Shown: positions 11,043-26,118, numbered from the stretch's first letter. The stretch: 64,000 nucleotides of DNA from Henricia sp. BOLD:AAB3569 (GCA_037783545.1 JBBELK010000836.1:111694-175693), one strand, 5' to 3'. Program-made: numbers and translations. Notes: a model not told the origin generated them from the sequence alone.

Positions 11043-14000
11043 TCATGTTTTTCTCTCAAATCTGAAGCGAAGGAAGGAATCTTTCAAGGCATCACCTTGT
11101 GAAGTTTTCTATAAGAAATTCAAAGGGAAATTAAAATTACATTGAATATTCATAGAGTATATGAAAGAGAACATATGCATATTTAAATGAATATGCGGAT
11201 GTATTTATGAATATGCATAAGCATGAATAATAAACGGACCTGGCAGCCAACAGATGTTGCCATTCCGGTGACTTTGCTCAGGAATTCCTGACACTGTTCC
11301 GTTTTGAGTTCCAGCATAAATCGTGCTGTTTCGGTGACGATGGTTGCTTGGTCTGCAAAGACCGCCCTCAAGTCTTCGGTCAAGTAGTGCACCATGCTGA
11401 TTGATAAGATAGTAATGACAATAATGGTTATGCATGACAGGAAAAATGATGTAAAATTGTTACCAGAATGTTGCAGCTACTGATCTGCAAACAAAAAATT
11501 CCAGCATTACCAAAATGTCTGTGAAAGTTTTCCTACAGGTACGTTAGTCACTTTTTGATGCATTATAAATTCCCTGTTCCCAGGCAAGATAGCATTTCCA
11601 GGTAAAAACTAGATATTTGGACCACAGCTGCAATCTCAATAGGGAGGGCAATGAACGCAATATTTGGTATGGTTCCTAATCACCTTTGAATTTATACAAC
11701 CAAACTTGGGACGAGAGCAAAAAGGTTCAGTCCACAAAATGAAGAGAATATTAAGAAAAACCTCAAATAAAAACAAATTGTGAAATGATTTGAAACCAAA
11801 ATATAAACTACCAATTGTTTTGTTTTCTTCATAAAATAAAAAATGCATTCAACTTAGTTCACCATTTCAGAATCCCCTTGGACACAAAGTTGAAGATTTA
11901 ACTCACCTGTTAGAGAGGTACACAATGTCAAACAAGGCTGCATATTTGCCTTTCTTGTGTATTTCACGAGCTGAACCAATCGGGAGAAAGTGGATCTTGA
12001 CATCGTCTATTGTGATGAATTCTATGTGAGACGAAAACAATCTCAATCAGGGAGGACTTATTTGCTAGCATTTATTTTTAAATTATTTTAAATAATTTTG
12101 TTTTTAATCAAAATCATTCCAGGACTGTAACAACTGATTTAAGCCCATAAAATTCCATTTCCAAAATAATAAAAAAATAACCCAAAAAAAACTCACCTTG
12201 CTCGACATTAGTTGATTTCTTCAGACTATTTTCTTCAGATCTTTTCTCAGTATTTATCACTCCATTTTTATCACTCTCTTCTTCTTCTTCTTTCTCTTCT
12301 GTGATTTCTTCAAGTGTCGCTCCTTCTGATTTATCTTTGTCCTTGGTCTTTGCATCTTTACTTGGCTTTGGAAGAACGTATCTCTGTCCCGTTGACAGCT
12401 CGTGTAAGATGGCCAATACGTTGTATTCTGAGATGTCTTGTGACGTCTAAGAAATTGACCAGAAAAGGCATTATTAATGCGATAAAGTTGCTATGACTCA
12501 GTGGCTCAGTTGATGAACTTGTTTTCAAGCATAAATCATGGTTGTAATCAAGTTCATCGCAAATCAAGTTACAAGCTACAAAGGATAAACACGCAAAAAA
12601 GTCTTTGTTGGAATTCATTTGAATAGCTTGTGACTTGAATTAAGACCCAGGGACTTGTGGTTGACATATGAAGGCTTGTGAGGACTTATAAAGGCTTGCA
12701 GATGGACTTGTGATGGACTCGACTACAATCCTGGCCCAACTTGAGTAATCTTGAGCAGACCAACCTTTGTATACATTTCATTAGTCTTCTTCATCAGGCT
12801 CGGTTCGTCACATTTGATACCAAATGCCAGATACGGACTGCCGACGATGTCTCCCCAGTACCCTCGCTGAGGTACGTTTCCACTGGGCTGAAAAAGGAAA
12901 AGTCAAGTGTGTACTTTAACAAGGAGTTTGCCTGTACAGGTTCAACAATTTGTATGATGAGATTAGAGGATAGTAACTGATACTCGTGTGGTAGTATTGT
13001 GAGGTTCCAATCAACTTGCATTTCTTGTTTACTAGCTGGTTATATAGTCTATATTTGTGCAAATTCAACAAGACATTTTTTTTCCCAGTTTATTCACATC
13101 ATTTGCTTTGATTTTCAATTCTGCACACCATACTGGCCACTATAAAAAGGTGGCCACTTTACAAAGGTTGCAGTAGCATTATGCACATGGCATTTGGGAC
13201 CAAAGACAGGTAGCCACTATAAACAGGTGGCCACTTTACAAAGGTTGCAGTAGCATTATACACATGGCATTTGGGACCAAAGATGGGTGGCCACTATAAA
13301 CAGGTGGCCACTTTACAAAGGTTGCAGTAGCATTATACACATGGCATTTGGAACCAAAGATGGGTGGCCACTCTAAACAAGTGGCCTCTTTATAAAGGTT
13401 GCAGTAGCATTATACACATGGCATTTGGGACCAAAGATGGGTGGCCACTATAAACAGGTGGCCACTTTACAAAGGTTGCAGTAGCATTATACACATGGCA
13501 TTTGGGACCAAAGACAGGTAGCCACTATAAACAGGTGGCCACTTTACAAAGGTTGCAGTAGCATTATACACATGGCATTTGGGACCAAAGACAGGTGGCC
13601 ACTATAAACAGGTGGCCACTTTACAAAGGTTGCAGTAGCATTATACACATGGCATTTGGGACCAAAGATGGGTGGCCACTATAAACAGGTGGCCACTTTA
13701 CAAAGGTTGCAGTAGCATTATACACATGGCATTTGGGACCAAAGACAGGTAGCCACTATAAACAGGTGGCCACTTTACAAAGGTTGCAGTAGCATTATGC
13801 ACATGGCATTTGGGACCAAAGACAGGTAGCCACTATAAACAGGTGGCCACTTTACAAAGGTTGCAGTAGCATTATACACATGGCATTTGGGACCAAAGAT
13901 GGGTGGCCACTATAAACAGGTGGCCACTTTACAAAGGTTGCAGTAGCATTATACACATGGCATTTGGGACCAAAGATGGGTGGCCACTATAAACAGGTGG

Positions 14001-17000
14001 CCACTTTACAAAGGTTGCAGTAGCATTATACACATGGCATTTGGGACCAAAGACAGGTAGCCACTATAAACAGGTGGCCACTTTACAAAGGTTGCAGTAG
14101 CATTATGCACATGGCATTTGGGACCAAAGACAGGTAGCCACTATAAACAGGTGGCCACTTTACAAAGGTTGCAGTAGCATTATACACATGGCATTTGGGA
14201 CCAAAGACAGGTAGCCACTATAAACAGGTGGCCACTTTACAAAGGTTGCAGTAGCATTATGCACATGGCATTTGGGACCAAAGACAGGTAGCCACTATAA
14301 ACAGGTGGCCACTTTACAAAGGTTGCAGTAGCATTATACACATGGCATTTGGGACCAAAGATGGGTGGCCACTATAAACAGGTGGCCACTTTACAAAGGT
14401 TGCAGTAGCATTATACACATGGCATTTGGGACCAAAGATGGGTGGCCACTATAAACAGGTGGCCACTTTACAAAGGTTGCAGTAGCATTATACACATGGC
14501 ATTTGGGACCAAAGACAGGTAGCCACTATAAACAGGTGGCCACTTTACAAAGGTTGCAGTAGCATTATGCACATGGCATTTGGGACCAAAGACAGGTAGC
14601 CACTATAAACAGGTGGCCACTTTACAAAGGTTGCAGTAGCATTATACACATGGCATTTGGGACCAAAGATGGGTGGCCACTATAAACAGGTGGCCACTTT
14701 ACAAAGGTTGCAGTAGCATTATACACATGGCATTTGGGACCAAAGACAGGTAGCCTCTGCATACAGTGGTCATTATGGACAAATTTGACAAATTTTGGAA
14801 AGAATTCCGTTTACTGGTCGCCACTTATTTCCCTTAATATGACTCAATAACTACCAAAAAAACGTTAATATTTTAAAGGGGAGTGAATTTAGGAGTGACA
14901 AACATTTAACGATTTCATTGAAAACACTTATTCATTTAAACATGGCACCTCAGTGGCGACCAATAAATATTTATCATTAGTATCAAAAACTCACCGTTTT
15001 TACAATGAGCCCCGAAGCAAGTGTCTTATTAGGCACATTGTACGTCCCCTCTCTCACACTGAACGCACATCCCGCCTCGCGCCAGTAGTTGTACTCTTTC
15101 TTATGGATGATGCCCACATCACGATCCAAAAGTTTCATGTTGTAGTCCCAGTCGAATGCTCCAGCGCGCGAATCGTATCGCGAACCAAGGTGCTGTCGCA
15201 GTCTCAAATTCCTGATGAGCGTACGCATACGTATCAACTTCATCATTACTTTATCAAATTACTTTATCAGCTCTATTAAACACTTGATATTGTACCAGAG
15301 ATGCAAACATTGCAATTTGGAAAAGAGTAATTTGTCACAGGGCACCCGCTGTGGACACAATTAATGTTATAACTTTACACCCAAGCCCTATTTAAACCCC
15401 ACATTTGAAGCTATGCATTCTCAAATTATGTCACAATACTGATCGTCATTCGCTGAAACAATTGTACAAACTACGCCTAAATCGTAGATGTTGGTATCTC
15501 TGTGGTAGCAAAAATATTTTCCAGACTAAAAAATTTGGATAAACTTTAGCTTCAATTCACTTGAGGAAAGACTCGGATTTTTACAATTTTACAATCAATA
15601 CAAGTCTGATTAAACTCTTTCACTACAGAATTTTGTGAAGGTCTGTGACTTAATTAAACAAATGCCAGGTTTGTTTTTGTTGCCGGCAAGGAACTAGCAG
15701 CAGCTTTGCGGCCGGAAGTTGACGTTTTTCAAGCCACTGTGGAAGAAGTACCTGACAAGTGGCCAGCCTTGACTTAAAGGCCGAGTTCGGGTGGTCTGTA
15801 AATTCTTGACACGGGTTAACTCGTTCTCACGCCCGAACGACGGGAACACAACCTGAGAAAACTGCACTCAGAACAGGATCACACAACACCTATCAATCGA
15901 GAACAAGTTACATGTGTCAAGAACAGTCTGTCCAAACTCGACCAAACCCAGAACTATAGATTCAGATTCAAAGGACTTGACTACAACACTACGAGTCTCA
16001 TTGTCGGCAAACAGATCAAAGTACGTACCAACATTTTGAGATGTCAAAAGCTCTATCATCGCTACTCTTCCAGAATTTGAAGACTGCTTCAAGCTGGTCT
16101 CTCTCTTTGAATTTCAGCGACGTGAAATCAAATGCTGGTAGCTTGTGGGACAGGTAGTCAAAGTCAGTCACCATTCTGAAGTTGAAGGGGGGAAACAGGG
16201 TGAGGGGTTAATAAGGTATTAATGATTCGCTTGCGAGGAAACTTATGGAGTTTCGACAGAAACGAAATATGGAGCGATCGGGGTGAGCTGTGTCATTTTA
16301 AGAAAAGCTGGAGTTAAATGGACTATTGTACGCACATTTTGAGAGTACTATAAACACTACGGTATGTAGAATATGTAGAGATTTTGATTTTAACCCAACT
16401 TTTCAGTCGTGAAAAAGGACTTGGTTAAAGCTTCCGTGAATGGGAAGGGAGCAAAAAATGCTTTCATCCTGAAAGTGATGTCCCAAGAGAATGTCCTCCC
16501 AGTAAAATAAGGGCCAACACTTTCAGCTATCTGGAAGTAGGGTACCTGTCAGCCATTTTACACATCCAAAAACTTTTCTGTTACAAATTTTAAGCACTGC
16601 CATTTATTTAGCCAATGTACCTTATAAAGTCGCTGGCTTTACTGAATATGTACTCCTTCGTCTGCTGCCTGATGAGAGAGTTACCAAATATCTCAAGGAA
16701 GAGCTCCGTCTTCTCCTGTAGGCCCATGAGTTGAGGCGACTCCAAAGCGAGGGACAGCAGTAAGAGGTGACGTCCTAGTAGCTCCAAGTTGCTCTCTATG
16801 ATGTAAAACTGAAACAAGAGCAGAAAGTATGAATTAAATAAATTAAGAACCAAATTTACCAACAAACAAAAACAAACAAGGGCCACTTAATTAAGATAGA
16901 GTTGGCTCATTAAGTTACTAGAGAAATGTCTTTTAATAGGCATTCGTCACAATGTGAACAGTTTTATTAAATACAATTTCTAATTTACTTAAGTAAGGGG

Positions 17001-17966
17001 TTGATAATTAATTGATGAATTTAAAAATTATCATCGAAAACGAGGGTGTCGGTGCTTTTTTTGTGGGATAAAATTTGCAAATGAAAAGAAGTGTGCATAA
17101 TACAATGGCTCAGCATCTGAAACAAGGCTGCCAGTGTTAATTTAAAATTTGTAAATAAAGTTAGCATTTTTTTCCCAAAGCTTAAATAACAAGAGGAGTG
17201 AACTGAACCAACCAACCAACCAACATTCAAGTTTAATGTTCAGTGTTTGCATACATTGATTTTCCTCCGGGTATGTCGATGTGAACGAGCAATCGTCTTC
17301 AGCACGTGTCTGCAATCGCCAGCTCCAATAATCAGGATATGCAGCTCTGAAGAAGATTCATCATCTAATGCTGGTGGAAATAATGCAAAATTTATTTAAA
17401 TATGGGAAAGAGGGAGTGGGGGAAACCGGCATGATGCAGATTGGGATATGAAAATTCCATATGTTGCTGCCGCCAAAATTTAAAGGCCTGCACATTTATT
17501 AAAGTCCGGCCGTGTCGGACAAAAACTTGACAGTTTCGATATTTCGCCAATTTCAGGCCACGGAATACTCAGCATTTCGTGGCATGGAGCTGCGTATTTC
17601 GCTGCACGAACCCGGCCCCACGCGCGCATTTACGAGTCTGTGCCTTTAAAGAATAATAATAATGTTGATAAATTCCTTTTAACTAAGTTGAAGAAGTTTT
17701 AGCCATATTACTTCAGAAAACCTGAAAAAAAAAACATGCATTCTGAACCACAATCATGTGGCGTTTGTTACCATTGCTATCAATGGTTTTACTAGTTTTC
17801 CTTGTCAACTCGTCACAGTAAAATTTTGGGCAACTGCAAAATGATTTCACGGTTTTCATGGTTTTCCCTCTCCAATTCACAATCTTTATTTCATTTTACC
17901 TGCATCTTGAAGATCAAGAGCAGGGCTAAAACCCCACCAGGTGATGGCCCCAAATGCATCCACCAT
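11043..17966 (-). CDS. DNAAF3: Dynein axonemal assembly factor 3
   Basis: Cytoplasmic factor needed to pre-assemble inner and outer dynein arms before transport into cilia. Coding exons on the minus strand: 17966-17900, 17370-17255, 16808-16621, 16175-16029, 15211-14995, 12887-12765, 12446-12197, 12021-11907, 11396-11240 and 11108-11043. Phases close exactly to 481 aa. Recognised by ITWWGFSPALDL at the N-terminus, ESNLELLGRHLLLLSLALE, LKFKERDQLEAVFKFW, LGSRYDSRAGAFDWD, VPNKTLASG, QRGYWGDI and DDVKIHFLPIGSA, all in the order of vertebrate DNAAF3. Exon 7 codes a lysine/glutamate-rich insert (EEKEEEEES) of low complexity. The C-terminus is short, ending FRFERKT, and lacks the long Pro-rich tail of the human protein. 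The start is the only Met before the WWG motif. Intron 5 contains the 77-bp minisatellite. The 5' end faces the divergent 177-aa gene 194 bp away. Confidence 0.97.
13125..14760. repeat. 77-bp minisatellite in DNAAF3 intron 5
   Basis: About 21 head-to-tail copies of a 77-bp unit containing GTGGCCACTTTACAAAGG and TTGCAGTAGCATTATRCACA. Two main variants are interspersed (GACAGGTAGCC and GATGGGTGGCC), and a TATGCACA/TATACACA difference tracks with them, giving a higher-order four-unit (308-bp) pattern between about 13744 and 14745. The edges are degenerate copies. Non-coding. Confidence 0.97.
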
Positions 17967-18160
17967 CTCTACTACTTTGCCGCTTCAAAATCCGATGAAA
18001 TTCATCATTTTTTTGGCAACTTTCGCTTCGCTTGCACACACACACCAAGCAGCCGAAACCACAGCAACAGTAAACAAAATTTAACAACGTGCACTTCGCG
18101 CCAATAGAATCTTTGATCCCCCTGGAAATTCAACAGCTCGAGGTTGTCCAAAAATCCAAA
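17967..18160. promoter_or_regulatory. Bidirectional promoter of DNAAF3 and the 177-aa gene, with X-box-like site
   Basis: Only 194 bp separate the two start codons, so both promoters and 5' UTRs must share this interval. At 18055-18068 GAAACCACAGCAAC fits the RFX X-box layout (GTNRCC, 0-3 bases, RGYAAC) with one mismatch in the left half; a second half-site GGCAAC lies at 18015-18020. CCAAT is present at about 18101. RFX factors are the known regulators of ciliary genes, which fits DNAAF3. No TATA box is seen. Confidence 0.55.
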
Positions 18161-20617
18161 ATGGAGGAAAGTCAAGGCAACAAGATTTGGGTCGTTATAA
18201 ATCGCATTGATTCGGGTGGTAAGAAGCAAATTGGTCTTGATAAAATGAGTCTTGGTATTGCGGAAACTACAAGGATTCAATCAGCTGCAATTTAATGCAA
18301 TTTTGTTGCATTTTCGTAGCCCATTTTAAGCCTAAAGTCCGATCTCTCTCCCGCTGCTCTCGATCGCACGGACGGGTATATAGGACTGTCGAAAGAGGGC
18401 GCTATTTTCCCAAAGAAAGGGGACAACAAAAAATTAACATTTATACCCGCAAACAAAACATTTATTTTTGAGCAGATTAAAAGTTTAATTTAGTAAAAGG
18501 GGGACAATGGAAAAATGTTTAATGTTGTATAACATTTGGTTTGAAATCAGAATCATGATTGTTTTTTGTTCAGGTACCCCCTCTTTTGAGCGACAGGCAG
18601 CCAATCCCATTCTTCTGCCACAGGACGCAAACACTGCTGAGGTTCAGAGAGTTATCAGGAACACTTTGGAATTAAAAGATGAAACCCTGATTCTAAAGGT
18701 ATTTAAGATTCATATATCCAATGCTGCTGTGAAAAAAATAAATGTAGGCCTGTAAAATCATCTCAAGCCTAAAAAAGTAAAATGTATAGGCATATTGAGT
18801 AAAATATTATTGAACATACATTTGGAAAGGAGCAATTAGAAATAACAAATATTTCTTAACATTTTCAATATTTTTCATTGTCTTTATTTCCAGCTGCGAA
18901 ATAGTCGGGGCTCCCTCATTCCTATCAACAGTCATATTGTTTCCAACTCCAAATTTATGTAAGTAAAGAAAAATCAGTGGACTAATTTTGCTCTTCTCTT
19001 GTGCTTCGTTTGTACTCCAAGTTATAGAGCAGCTTCTCAGCATTGTATTACTGATTTCATAAAGGATTAATAATACTAGAAATTACATTAGACAGTGGTG
19101 GTATGGTGGATTTGGTCCAGAACTTAGTAAAATATAAAGTTTATTATTATTTTTATTTCCCCAAATTGCAGGCCATACACCTTGGAAGTTGTCAGAAGAC
19201 ATCAGCATGGTGAGTTAATGTGGTTAAAAAGCAGCAACTTGACAGGTTTTGTCCATTCAGGGCAATTTATGGATTTTACAGAAGGCTAAGAGCATGACAG
19301 GATTTCGCTCTTGGAAATCTCTTGAAAATCCTTGCCCTGAAAGAAAGATTATTACAAACACAAAGGAACAAAGAAGTGCAGCGCATTAAAAAAAGTACAC
19401 GTATACACCGTATCGAATAGCTGCCATCTTATAGGACAACTTTTGACATCTAAATTGGTCAACAATGTAAGCACAAAATGTGCAACCATGCATGTCCTCA
19501 AGAAACAAAGAAACTGCCCTACAAGATGGCAGCTATTCGATACGGTCTATCATATTCTTCCTGCATTTTTCAATTGATTTGTAAATCTTTCATCTTTCTT
19601 CACAGTCAAACCAATGCCGAGGACCGTCAAGCTGAACGGCTTTAGTGAAGTAACAAAGGCAAGGCTGCAGAAAATACTGAGACGGGTGAGGACTTTAATA
19701 AGTATTGTCTGTATAGAGCTTCTGCACCGGCGGCCATGACAGGGAGCAGGTTTTCTTATTTAAATGATGTAACAATAGAACCACAAAACGCCTACTCATG
19801 CACGACACATGGTGACAATGTGACTGCCCCTGTCATGGCTGCCGTGCAAAGGCTCTATTCAGGGTCAATTTATCCTTGAGAAATAAATATGGATTACCAG
19901 CTTTCCAGTTAGATACATCTTTTAAGATATACCCAGCACAATATGTGACGAAGGGACTCCCTCTACCTCAACACACGCTTCCCTTTTGTTAAGGCTCCAA
20001 ACCGCCCCCTAAAAACTAAATAGAATTCCTCTGAAATTCTTTGGATGTTTAAGACAATTAGCCTCTGTCACACACTCAAGCGTGACCGACTAAAGCGGAC
20101 AATTGTCAACATGGCGCCCGAACACAAACGCTAAACCCTTTGTTCCATTCGCCATATTGACATTTGTCCGCTCTCGGTCCTCAATGCGCAAGCGCACTGG
20201 TCACGCTTGAGTGATATGACATAGGCTAATGGGGGAACAATGGAAGGGGTGGTACCTCAGTCACATTGTGTGTGCACCCTTGAAAAATCTGGCAACACTG
20301 TTGCATTCAGTTGTCTCTAGCAATTTCTTCATTTTGTTTTCTCCATAGATTGAACAACTAGAAGAGAAAGTTCCCCAGTTGAGGACACGCAGAGAGGATA
20401 AGATTAGCCAGGTACGATACTGGATTGAGATTGTCATTATACACAAGTTCCATAGGAGTCCATATCACCATCATGTCACTATTATCTTTCTTTTTTTTAT
20501 CTCCTCCCTCAGGAAATGGAAGAGCTTAATGAGAAGATGCGATTCCTGACAAATCGCATGCAGGACGCCGAGGGCCAAAAGTGGAAAGGGATGTTTAAAA
20601 AACACCCGCTGTGGTGA
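18161..20617 (+). CDS. Uncharacterised 177-aa coiled-coil protein
   Basis: I do not recognise this gene. Exons: 18161-18218, 18574-18698, 18894-18958, 19172-19209, 19606-19685, 20349-20411 and 20513-20617 (stop TGA); all junctions are GT-AG and phases close to 177 codons plus stop. Residues about 20-95 look like a small beta-grasp, ubiquitin-like fold: helix AEVQRVIRNTLELKD, strands TLILKLRNSRGSLIPI and PYTLEVVRR. Residues about 115-165 form a charged coiled coil (IEQLEEKVPQLRTRREDKIS, EMEELNEKMRFLTNRMQD). It ends KKHPLW. No signal peptide or membrane segment. It shares a divergent promoter with DNAAF3, so a role in cilia or flagella is a reasonable guess but is only inference. Codon use and clean splice sites argue that it is a real, conserved gene. 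Confidence 0.85.
19404..19550. mobile_element. MITE family 1 copy
   Basis: About 147 bp with imperfect inverted ends of about 35 bases (ACCGTATCGAATAGCTGCC). Other copies: 32904-33054, 43231-43344 (one end lost) and 55539-55688. Interior shared: CCTCAAGRAACAAAGAAACTG. Confidence 0.85.
19712..19859. mobile_element. MITE family 2 copy
   Basis: About 148 bp with ends carrying TATAGAGC and GGCGGCCATGACAGGG, interior CATTTAAATAAGAAAACCTG. Copies of either orientation: 20682-20826, 47564-47713, 50615-50754, 55963-56110, and a split copy at 56322-56385 plus 56907-56972. Confidence 0.88.
19928..20273. mobile_element. MITE (CAGCACRATATGTG termini) with a second MITE nested inside
   Basis: The outer element shares ends and interior with 23810-24019 (reverse orientation), where the interior GATGTTTGAGACACAATAGGG is uninterrupted. 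Here it is split at about 20059-20228 by an inserted element with inverted ends beginning AGCCTCTGTCACACACTCAA. The second copy therefore shows the empty site. Confidence 0.7.
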
Positions 20618-20681
20618 AAAAAATCACAATGTTCCATCCAGCATAAGGTGCCAGTCAGAAGCTGTGTATATCGTATAGTCA

Positions 20682-20826
20682 CTATAAAGCCTTTGCATGA
20701 CGGCCATCTTGAAGGTCAATCACATACATTGTCACCATACATGAGTACTTGCTTTGTGGATCTATTGTCACATTTCAAAAAGAAAACCTGCCCCTTATAA
20801 TGGCTGCCAGTGCAAACGTTTTATTT
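20682..20826. mobile_element. MITE family 2 copy, diverged
   Basis: Same order of blocks as the other family 2 copies (TTTGCATGACGGCCAT, TTGTGGATCTATTGTCACA, AAAACCTGCCCC) but more degraded. It lies in the intergenic interval after the 177-aa gene. Confidence 0.7.
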
Positions 20827-21039
20827 ATTGTCACTTCTAGTGTGTTGTGTGTATAGAGGTTAAAGGTCACGTTCTATTGGCCAGAAGACAATTACTCGGG
20901 TATATAGTTGAGTCCATTACAAAGGATGAACACACATAAGAATGCCTTTGTTGGAGTTCATTTGAACGGATTGTGACTTAATTTAGACCAAGGCCTTGTG
21001 AAAGACCCATAGACTTGTAACAACTCTGGATATGTTTAA

Positions 21040-21219
21040 TACAGTAAACTCTCATTATAGCGCCCTTCAAGGGACCGAAATAATTTGAGCTTTATATCCA
21101 GAGAGCGCTAAAACCAATGCATACACAATGCAGAGAATAATGGCTGGGACTTTGAAAAAGGAGCTTTATATCGAGAAGAGCTTTATATCAGGGGGTGCTA
21201 TAACGAGAGTTTACTGTAT
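21040..21219. mobile_element. pogo/Tigger-type MITE
   Basis: Ends TACAGTAAACTCTCATTATAG and CTATAACGAGAGTTTACTGTA form an inverted repeat that includes TA, as in pogo-group mariner elements. The interior repeats GAGCTTTATATC. A second copy is at about 47287-47466. No transposase is coded. Confidence 0.7.
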
Positions 21220-21548
21220 TGTAAAATGTATTTAAAAAAATGTTATGTACAAATTGTAAACATAGCTTCTTTTAACTCTGATTTTGCATTCATTTAGCCA
21301 TGGCATCTCACCATGTTCTAAGAACCGTTTGGCCATGGGAGGGGTGGGTGGACCATGGAGGAAGTTTCTTCCTCCATGGGTGGACACAGGGAATAACAAT
21401 GTACCCTACAAGGAAAATGCAGTCTGGAGTGCTGGAATTCATTAAAGTTTGAACATGGCAATTTTCTAGCGTTTCTAAATTCATCTTTCAATTATCAATC
21501 CTGTGAGTGTCATACATTGTAAATTGTTGTGGTGCTCTGGCGGATGCC

Positions 21549-21622
21549 CAGATAGCTCAGTTGGTAGAGCAATTGGCCATGTAAGCCAAGGACCTGGGTT
21601 CGAATCTCAGTCTGGGCACGGC
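21549..21622 (+). tRNA. tRNA-like sequence (probable pseudogene or SINE head)
   Basis: Acceptor arms GCCCAGA and TCTGGGC pair, D-arm TAGCTCAGTTGGTAGAGCA and T-arm GGGTTCGAATCTC are present, and an anticodon stem TTGGC/GCCAA encloses loop CATGTAA. The base before the putative anticodon TGT is A instead of the invariant U33, which argues against function. Nearly the same 30-base sequence (GCAATTTTCT...TTCTAAATTCATCTT) flanks both sides, suggesting an insertion or duplication. Confidence 0.4.
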
Positions 21623-22724
21623 AATTTTCTCGTATTTCTAAATTCATCTTCCAAAGTTTGAACAAAAGGTATACGCACCCGGCCGTAGCCTCAGAAAGTT
21701 GCCAAAACAGAGATTAGTTTTTGTCATCCTTTTAGGTGATGTAGTCGTCTTCAAGTCTTCATTAGTTTGATGTAGAAGTGTTTTTCTCGTGTAATGGAGT
21801 GCAATATAATATTTTATAGCTATTTATTAAAGATTGAAACTGTGTAGAAAGAATATCAGAACTTGGGTGTTCTTTGTAGGATTGCAGTGTTGTTGGTTTA
21901 TCCGGGTTATTATGTGGTAAAATCCCAGTTTTATGGCAAGTTTCCAAGATAAAAGTGCAAATTTACGTTACTTTGACGTCACCAAAAGTTTGATAATTTA
22001 CATTTTGTGCTTCATAATCTTCCATTAGTGGATTTCTTAGTGTCAGAGCAAGTAATTTCACCAAAGTGAAAAGTAAATGATGTATGTTTTCAAAGTGAAA
22101 CGGGCCGCGCACGTGGTACGGCCGGACTTCAAAAACGTAAAAAAACATTGCACGTAAGAAGCCTGATAGAGGGCGCCGTTACCATAAAGCGGTCGAAAAA
22201 GTGTGCGGCAGTGCAGTCTAGTCATCATCAGACGTCATGCATCGCAAACTGCTTACATTTTATGTAGGCTAAAAACGGTAAACACACGACAAATATCGGA
22301 CATTTTAAAGTGTATTCGCTGGTTCGGTTTGTACACCAGTACTGTTTAGGAAAAGCTCAGTTTTATTATGGTAGTTTGGGGTGTATTTGGAGCCGTGAAT
22401 GTTAGATAATTTCTAGGCCTAGCAACACAATGTTTTTGTGTGTGTTATTGTGTGTGATTGATCAAATGCTGCACTGTCTAGTCTGTGGACTGTGACTCAT
22501 ACGAGCGTGCGTGTCATTTGACAGTGACATCGCAGTGCAGCGCAGGCCTAAACCTTTTTAAAAGTCAATGTTTAAAAAGGGGGAAATGTTTCTCATCTCA
22601 TGTGCTGCTTCACAGGATTCAAAACAATACAACTTGAACAACAACTTCAACCATAAAAAGGCTGATTAAAAATATTAAAAGGCTAAAGTAATAATCAGTA
22701 AGAAATAATAATAGGCCTAGGCCT

Positions 22725-23010
22725 ATAGACGAATCCGGTTGCTAAGGAGTCCTTCCCTGCAAGTCCGCCATTACTGGGGGCCATCCACTGCCATAAACTG
22801 GGCGCTCTGTGTTGTTGTTAAATCGAATAGCGCACAACGCGTACGCGTACACGGGCTTCGCAAGCAAATAAACGCGCAAAATTGTTCGAAGTGACAACAT
22901 AATGTAACAGCATATCATCAACACAAAACCCACAGTTCATGGCACTGGATGGCCCCCAGCTATGGCGGACGTACACGGACCATGACTTTGCAGCTCGGAT
23001 TAGTGTATAA
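22725..23010. mobile_element. MITE upstream of the TMEM50 gene
   Basis: Ends TAGACGAATCCGG and CTCGGATTAGTGTATA are imperfect inverted repeats, and inner arms GGGGGCCATCCA and TGGATGGCCCCC also pair. A fragment of the same end (CCAGCTATGGCGGA, CCGGATTAGTGTATA) is present near 29081-29140. It lies 200 bp before the TMEM50 start codon. Confidence 0.6.
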
Positions 23011-23212
23011 TAAAAAAAAGGCGGATTTTATTTCTTGCAGATGCTGGCAGACATTGAATAGGAAAGCAAGAATGACACCAAGCTAGTGTTTAATTCAGTT
23101 GGATATTTGAGCTTTTCAATATTTCTTGAATTGCATACACTCATTCTTCAATTCTTGTGACGTCAGAGACGTGAATTTTGCCAATCATAGTAGTGCAGCG
23201 AAAACAACAAAA

Positions 23213-26118
<2,906 letters not shown>

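Noticed and set aside
11043-11065. Alternative DNAAF3 last exon starting at CTTCAG near 11061
   Set aside because: In the required phase it gives an immediate stop or loses homology; the acceptor at 11109-11110 gives KTSQGDALKDSFLRFRFERKT and a stop, matching the family's C-terminal segment.
13125-14760. CRISPR-like array
   Set aside because: The whole 77-bp unit is repeated with no unique spacers, in a eukaryotic intron. It is a minisatellite.
22742-22933. 63-aa open frame on the minus strand before TMEM50
   Set aside because: It lies inside an inverted-repeat element and shows no family similarity or splice context.
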